Assembly: GCF_900188425.1 (NCBI RefSeq)
Contig: NZ_FZON01000037.1
Coordinates: forward strand, 1 to 50,923
Length of the DNA stretch: 50,923 nt
Direction: 5' to 3'
Source of the DNA: Antarctobacter heliothermus
Lineage (GTDB): Bacteria; Pseudomonadota; Alphaproteobacteria; Rhodobacterales; Rhodobacteraceae
Shown here piece after piece: positions 47,302 to 50,923 of the stretch (position 1 is its first letter; every line of letters starts with the position of its first letter). The notes beneath the pieces are model-generated. The model had not been told where the DNA came from. It saw only the letters and a program-made list of their open reading frames with translations, and did no database searches. Made by a program: the position numbers and the translations under genes.

Positions 47302-48291
47302 TTACAATCTGGCGCAGCAGATATCACCTTCGCAAAAGATGACCGGGATCGGCCGACCAGCCAAGCGCCTCAGGATGAGGGCTAGTGCGACACCGGCAAT
47401 GATCGCCAGCCAGCTTGACAGCGCATGAGGCGCCAGAGCGGGCAGGCCGAACAGGATCAGGCCGTCATTGCCTCCGGGGATCAGGGCTGCACCCGCGCCC
47501 ATGACGACCCCGGCCAAGCCGTGGCGCAAAGCGGCCTTGATGCGAATGCGGCGCAACTGGTACGATCCGCGCAGGACGGCAGAGCCGATCATCCCCAGGA
47601 CCGCCGCCCCCGAGACCAGCCACAAGGACGTGCCTTGTGCGCAGCCGGACAAGGGCGCGGCCTGCACCGTGCAGAGCATTGTCGACGTGAACGACCAGGT
47701 TGATCCGGAAGCGAGAATCGCGAAATTCGCCATCGCGATCAAGGTCACGGACAAGGACAGGGGCCACTGCGCAGCACGCAATTGCGCCCATCCTTCGTCG
47801 CGCAGACGCCGCAGGATGTGCAGGCCCTGCCACACCATCCAAGGACCGATGGCGACCAGAAACCAGACCGGGGCGCCGGGCGCCTGGACTGGCGGCTGGT
47901 GCAGCGCAGGCCATAACAGATGCACGCCGAGCATCCCAAGCGGCCAGCCCGCCAGCGTGAACAGCATGACGAAATGACCATCGGCCAAGCGCACGAACGT
48001 CGAAAAGCTACACGCCCCGTTTGCTCCGGCTCCGAGACCGAAGATCAGGCCACCCAGCACAGCAGTCGCGCTCATTGGCCAATGCCGCAGCGCTATGCCG
48101 TCAGTAAGCGTGTTCGCAACCGCGGCGAAACCGAAGACCCACATTGAGGCCTTTAGAAACGACCACAGAATCCAGCCGCGGCCCGAGGTCATCACCTCCG
48201 CCACCGCCTTGACGGCGCATAGCCCGGCCCGATGCGCCGAGACCCCGAGGATCACGCCCATGAGCAGGGACAAGAGCAAGATTGATGTCAT
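47302..48291 (-). CDS. YeeE/YedE-family (TsuA-like) sulfur-compound transporter
   Basis: A 329-residue integral membrane protein of the family that includes the thiosulfate importer TsuA. The relay cysteines expected for thiosulfate passage are seen at Cys25 (HRAGLCAVKA), Cys94 (GANGACSFST) and Cys207 (STMLCTVQA), with Cys217 close by. About nine or ten membrane segments are evident. The C-terminus ends with an extra cluster, IFCEGDICCARL (Cys320, 325, 326), which could receive sulfur on the cytoplasmic side. It lies 31 bp after the cytochrome P460-like gene, same direction. Confidence 0.85.
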   Translation of the reverse strand: MTSILLLSLLMGVILGVSAHRAGLCAVKAVAEVMTSGRGWILWSFLKASMWVFGFAAVANTLTDGIALRHWPMSATAVLGGLIFGLGAGANGACSFSTFVRLADGHFVMLFTLAGWPLGMLGVHLLWPALHQPPVQAPGAPVWFLVAIGPWMVWQGLHILRRLRDEGWAQLRAAQWPLSLSVTLIAMANFAILASGSTWSFTSTMLCTVQAAPLSGCAQGTSLWLVSGAAVLGMIGSAVLRGSYQLRRIRIKAALRHGLAGVVMGAGAALIPGGNDGLILFGLPALAPHALSSWLAIIAGVALALILRRLAGRPIPVIFCEGDICCARL

Positions 48292-48322
48292 GAGATCCCG
48301 GTGCGGGTTGGCTCACTCTGGC

Positions 48323-48865
48323 TTAGTTCGCCAAGTGGTCAGAGGTGAACACCATGTCGTCACCCGCCCCCTGATGGCAGGCGATGCAACCCTCATCCAT
48401 GCCCTTGGCCACTTGTCCGGCCATTGCCATGCCATCGGGCGTCTGGTCCAGAGATCCGTCTGGCAGGTATTTCACCCAGAACCAGTCCCCGTTTTCGGGA
48501 TCATAGCCCGCCTCGCGGCGAAACATGATGGTATGGGCGGCGAGATGGGTATCCGGGTCGCGCAACACCTCATCCTCGGTCACGCCGACTGGACCGAAGT
48601 TGCGTTTTACGATCAGGTCACCTTCGCGCCCGTTGATCGTCGCCGTGGTGTAGAACGTTTCCAGCATCATGCCATGCGGGTCGGTTCCCTCATAAGGAGA
48701 GGTCCGGATCATGTTCGGCCCGGCCAGTTTGCTGTCCTGCATGTAGGTCCAGATCTCTGCGGCATAGTCACGGTCCGCATCGGAGCCAAAGGCCATGTCC
48801 TGCGCCAGACCCGCTGTACCACCCAGCGAAAACGCCAATGCGGCCGAAATTAATGAATGTTTCAT
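48323..48865 (-). CDS. Cytochrome P460-family c-type haem protein
   Basis: A 180-residue periplasmic protein with signal peptide (MKHSLISAALAFSLGGTAGL, cleavage near AQD). The haem-binding motif CIACH is at residues 160-164 near the C-terminus, as in cytochrome P460. Also present are 'GDLIVKRNFG' with Lys87 as a candidate for the Lys-haem cross-link, 'HTIMFRREAGYDPENGDWFW' and 'VKYLPDGSL'. True P460 enzymes oxidise hydroxylamine; the related cytochrome c'-beta binds NO. Which of these applies depends on the cross-link, which sequence alone cannot decide. First gene of a unit with the YeeE-like transporter. Confidence 0.85.
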   Translation of the reverse strand: MKHSLISAALAFSLGGTAGLAQDMAFGSDADRDYAAEIWTYMQDSKLAGPNMIRTSPYEGTDPHGMMLETFYTTATINGREGDLIVKRNFGPVGVTEDEVLRDPDTHLAAHTIMFRREAGYDPENGDWFWVKYLPDGSLDQTPDGMAMAGQVAKGMDEGCIACHQGAGDDMVFTSDHLAN

Positions 48866-49260
48866 TTGATATCCTCCCGTTTGTCATAGTTCGGTGACGA
48901 CCGGGAACGCCGAATGTTACACTGAAGGGCAACACAGGTTCGTGAGGTCGCTGGCCTTTGGAGAAACCGTTTCAATCTCGCTCACATTGCCAGGAATACG
49001 GGGGCTTGTTCTTTACTTCCCATAGCGAATGGACACTGAATGCAGATTGGGAGGATCTCCATGAAGCATTTCATTCCATGCCCGGTTCCTGTGGAACTTT
49101 CGCATTTTGCGTCGGTCACGCCTGAATTCTGCACAGGCATCGCCGCCTCGGGCAGGGAACCTTTCGCCGATGGTCACCCTGTAAGGCTTTGCCATGGACC
49201 GTGATCCAAAAGGCAATCCGGACGTGATCGACGCGCCTTGCCTTCGCATTTCGGGCCCGC
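48866..49260. other. Divergent intergenic region
   Basis: About 395 bp between the cytochrome gene and the frameshifted membrane-protein gene. One short frame (ATG 49062, 47 aa, preceded by GGGAGGATCTCC) has a good ribosome site but no recognisable content. No clear hairpin or repeat was found. Confidence 0.4.
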
Positions 49261-49934
49261 ATGGGTGATTTCCCCGACAGGCCACAGGACTCGGCGATTG
49301 CCCGCGTATTCCGGGTCGTCCGGCGACTGACCCTTTTGCTGATCCTCGCTTACGGCGTCCATCTGTTGATCGGCTGGTTTTCCGCGCGGTCTTCGGACAT
49401 CCATCCCGGTGCACAGCTTGGCATGTTGATTGCGCTGCTGCTCGCCTATGCGCTTCTTCTGGCCATTCCCTTTGCGCCAGGGATCGAAATCGGTTTGATG
49501 CTGCTTGCCGTCGAGGGGGCGTGGATCGCTCCGTGGATCTATCTTGCCACAATTGTAGGCCTGTTGCTTGCCTACGCGGCCGGTGAATGGGTGCCCTATG
49601 TGCGCCTGCATCGGATATTGGCCGATTTGCGCATGCGCCGTGCCTGCGCCTTGCTTGAGAACATACACCCGCTCAGCCGAGAGGAACGGGTCATGCTGCT
49701 GCGCGACCACGCACCAAAATGGCTGCGCCCCGTGATCTCACGGTATCGCTATCTGGTTCTGCGACTATCGTCAATCTGCCGGGGAATGCGGTGATCGGCG
49801 GTGGCGGCGGCATCCTGTTCCTGACCGGGTTGAGCCGTCTCTTCAAACCCGCGGCAGTGGCCTTGACTGTTGCGTTGGCGGTCATGCCGGTGCCGCTGGC
49901 GGTCTGGGTCTTCGGTATCGACATACTCCCGTGA
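49261..49934 (+). pseudogene. Membrane protein gene with a -1 frameshift
   Basis: Frame 1 from ATG 49261 encodes about 165 sensible residues with hydrophobic segments ('LTLLLILAYGVHLLIGWF', 'MLIALLLAYALLLAIPFAPG', 'GLLLAYAAGEWVPYV') up to 'ISRYRYLVL'. It then turns into non-sense and stops at 49794. From the same point another frame continues 'ATIVNLPGNAVIGGGGGILF' to the stop at 49934. One extra G at about 49761 (CTG-G-CG) would join the two into one protein of about 224 residues. The gene is close to an IS21 insertion, so true decay is plausible; a sequencing error is the other option. Confidence 0.75.
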
Positions 49935-49964
49935 TCAAAGGCCCGCACGTCCATTGCGTCGCGG

Positions 49965-50574
49965 CTACCCCTGATGTTGCGGCCCGATCCCCTGAAACAT
50001 CCGGCGCAGATCCACGGTGCTACGTGTGCCGATATCGGCATGGTTCCGGTCCAGCCAGGACGCGGCCGTCTCACGCCCCAGATCGCGCAGGTGGGTCAGA
50101 AACGCCCACTCGGCATTCATTTTTGACGACGCCCCCATCTTCATCAGCGCCGTTTCATTCTCGATGATGTGGATACGCTCCAGACGATAACGGGACTCGT
50201 CCAGCTTGCCATCTTCTATCAGCCGCGCCACGAAATCGATTGCCCGCAATTCCTTGAGAAGGCTTGAGTTGAAGCTGATCTCGTTGACGCGGTTCTGAAT
50301 CTCCTGAGCTGTTCGCGGCACACCCTTGCGTTCGATCGGATTGATCTGCACGACGACGATGTCGCCGGTGTCGGAACCGGCATGAAACGGAAACAGGGCC
50401 GGGTTGCCGATATATCCGCCGTCCCAGTAGGGCACACCGTCGATGATCACCGATTTGAAGATATTGGGCAGACAGGCCGAGGCCATGACCATATCTGCCG
50501 TCAGCAAGCGGCTGTCGAAAACCTGAACCTTGCCGGTTTCCACATTGGTGGCCGAAATATAAAGCTGGATGCTG
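49965..50574 (-). pseudogene. Patatin-like phospholipase, C-terminal part, 5' end removed by IS21
   Basis: About 202 residues of a patatin-like serine lipase remain, open at the IS21 junction. The fragment begins IQLYISATNVETGKVQVFD and includes 'MASACLPNIFKSVIIDGVPY' and the DGG motif (YWDGGYIGN) with the catalytic Asp. It also has 'GDIVVVQINPIERKGVPRTA'. The N-terminal part with the oxyanion hole and the GxSxG serine is missing. A GTG at 50543 could start a shortened product but would lack the nucleophile. The remainder may lie on the far side of the IS. Confidence 0.88.
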
Positions 50575-50580
50575 TGTCAA

Positions 50581-50628
50581 TCGGCACGCAATCCTGACCC
50601 CCTATCGGCGCCCAAAAATGACCCCCTT
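50581..50628. repeat. Two tandem 24-bp IS21 terminal repeats
   Basis: Copies at 50581-50604 and 50605-50628 share 18 of 24 positions, including the TCGGC start and the TGACCCCCT end. IS21 elements have such repeated transposase-binding sites at their ends. Confidence 0.75.
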
Positions 50629-50644
50629 ATTTTGCGCAGGGGTA

Positions 50645-50695
50645 GCTGGCCCGATGCGGTGTAGCCATCACACAGCGCAGCCGCGTCGGGCCAGC
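50645..50695. terminator. Long hairpin downstream of istB
   Basis: Stem arms GCTGGCCCGATGCGG (50645-50659) and CCGCGTCGGGCCAGC (50681-50695) pair over 15 positions with one G-U, around a 21-base loop. It is 11 bp past the istB stop codon. It likely ends istB transcription or blocks read-through across the IS end. Confidence 0.65.
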
Positions 50696-50705
50696 GGGGC
50701 CTGGG

Positions 50706-50923
50706 TTACTCCCTGGTCTTGAAGCGCCAGCTCTCGTTGCCGGTTTCGACGATGTCGCAGTGGTGGGTAAGGCGATCAAGTAGCGCTGTCGTCATCTTGG
50801 CGTCTCCGAAGACCGATGGCCATTCACCGAAGTCGAGGTTGGTCGTCACGATGATGGACGTGCGCTCGTAGAGACGACTGACGAGGTGGAACAGCAGCTG
50901 GCCGCCGGTCTGAGCAAACGGGA
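50706..50923 (-). CDS. istB: IS21-family helper ATPase IstB, C-terminal part
   Basis: About 71 residues from the window edge to the stop at 50706: '[20 protein letters not shown]' leading to '[20 protein letters not shown]', '[20 protein letters not shown]' and FKTRE. These are the AAA+ sensor-1 (TTNL) and sensor-2/lid (LLDRLTHH) parts of IstB, which assists the IstA transposase in target choice. The Walker A and B parts are outside the window. The visible part appears intact. Confidence 0.93.
   Translation of the reverse strand, partial: PFAQTGGQLLFHLVSRLYERTSIIVTTNLDFGEWPSVFGDAKMTTALLDRLTHHCDIVETGNESWRFKTRE

Larger units (their letters stand above)
50575..50923 (-). mobile_element. IS21-family insertion sequence, istB-side end
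   Basis: The element starts at TGTCAATCGGCACGCAATCC inside the patatin gene and continues past the window edge. It carries the multiple terminal repeats typical of IS21 elements and the 3' part of istB. The 5'-TG end agrees with the family. The other end, istA and the target duplication are outside the window. Confidence 0.88.

Noticed and set aside
49062-49205. 47-aa frame with a good ribosome site
   Set aside because: No recognisable content, Pro/His/Cys-scattered, and located in the promoter area of the next gene; could be real but cannot be supported.
1-50923. tRNA, rRNA, tmRNA genes or a CRISPR array
   Set aside because: No cloverleaf-like, rRNA-like or regularly spaced repeat sequence was noticed while reading the intergenic regions; a tRNAscan or Infernal run would be decisive.

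Overview
The window looks like the chromosome of a marine alphaproteobacterium of the Roseobacter/Rhodobacteraceae type. This is inferred from the high-GC gene-dense sequence, the family composition, an alphaproteobacterial (GAAC-N7-GAA-type) LexA box before dnaE2, and an oligoalginate uptake and breakdown operon. No database search was possible, so all family names come from motifs and remembered relatives.

Edges (1-664 and 49965-50923). Both ends are insertion sequences cut by the window. An IS5-family element at 1-346 has destroyed an acyltransferase-3 gene. An IS21-family element starting near 50575 has removed the 5' part of a patatin-like phospholipase gene. A small membrane-protein gene next to the IS21 element (49261-49934) carries a -1 frameshift.

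Left part (990-8610). An SLC13-type permease with two regulatory TrkA-C domains is followed by fbp and tal, which are convergent and share a strong hairpin. Then comes a four-gene polar amino-acid ABC operon on the minus strand.

Unusual surface/secretion locus (9365-18371). It holds three tandem phage-collar (microcystin-dependent-protein type) paralogues, a Tat-secreted DUF6916-like protein, a GNAT acetyltransferase, and a divergent leaderless DUF6916-like protein. These are followed by a Hint-domain protein, a TPR-sulfotransferase and a very large TPR-glycosyltransferase of the OCH1/DXD type. No head, tail-tube, baseplate or integrase genes are present, so this is not a prophage. It is the best candidate in the window for an undescribed system, possibly production and modification of a surface or secreted structure.

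Sugar-acid locus (19853-32180). A GntR/FCD regulator and a glucarate-dehydratase-type enolase face a nine-gene operon: AlgS/AlgM1/AlgM2/AlgQ2-like importer, PL15-type exo-oligoalginate lyase, KdgF-like cupin, a beta-hydroxyacid dehydrogenase, an SDR reductase and a KDG kinase. Oligouronates would be imported, split to monomers in the cytoplasm, linearised to DEH, reduced to KDG and phosphorylated to KDPG. Two copies of a TACTAGTAT-N-CCAG site exactly 20 bp apart lie in the divergent promoter.

Middle (32192-38350). A membrane protein with a C-terminal winged helix (inverted ToxR layout) overlaps a small secreted protein. A 22-bp palindrome separates them from a secreted His/Asn/Arg-rich protein. 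Then come smpB, a lysophospholipase-like hydrolase, a glycine-rich membrane protein, sseA and an aromatic/aspartate aminotransferase.

Right part (38509-48865). A LexA-controlled dnaE2 lacks its C-terminal OB domain and has no imuAB beside it. It is followed by a ynjF-ynjB-ynjC-ynjD cluster with a fifth small membrane protein. On the opposite strand lie a cytochrome P460-like protein, a YeeE/TsuA-type sulfur transporter and a YiiX-type papain-like hydrolase.
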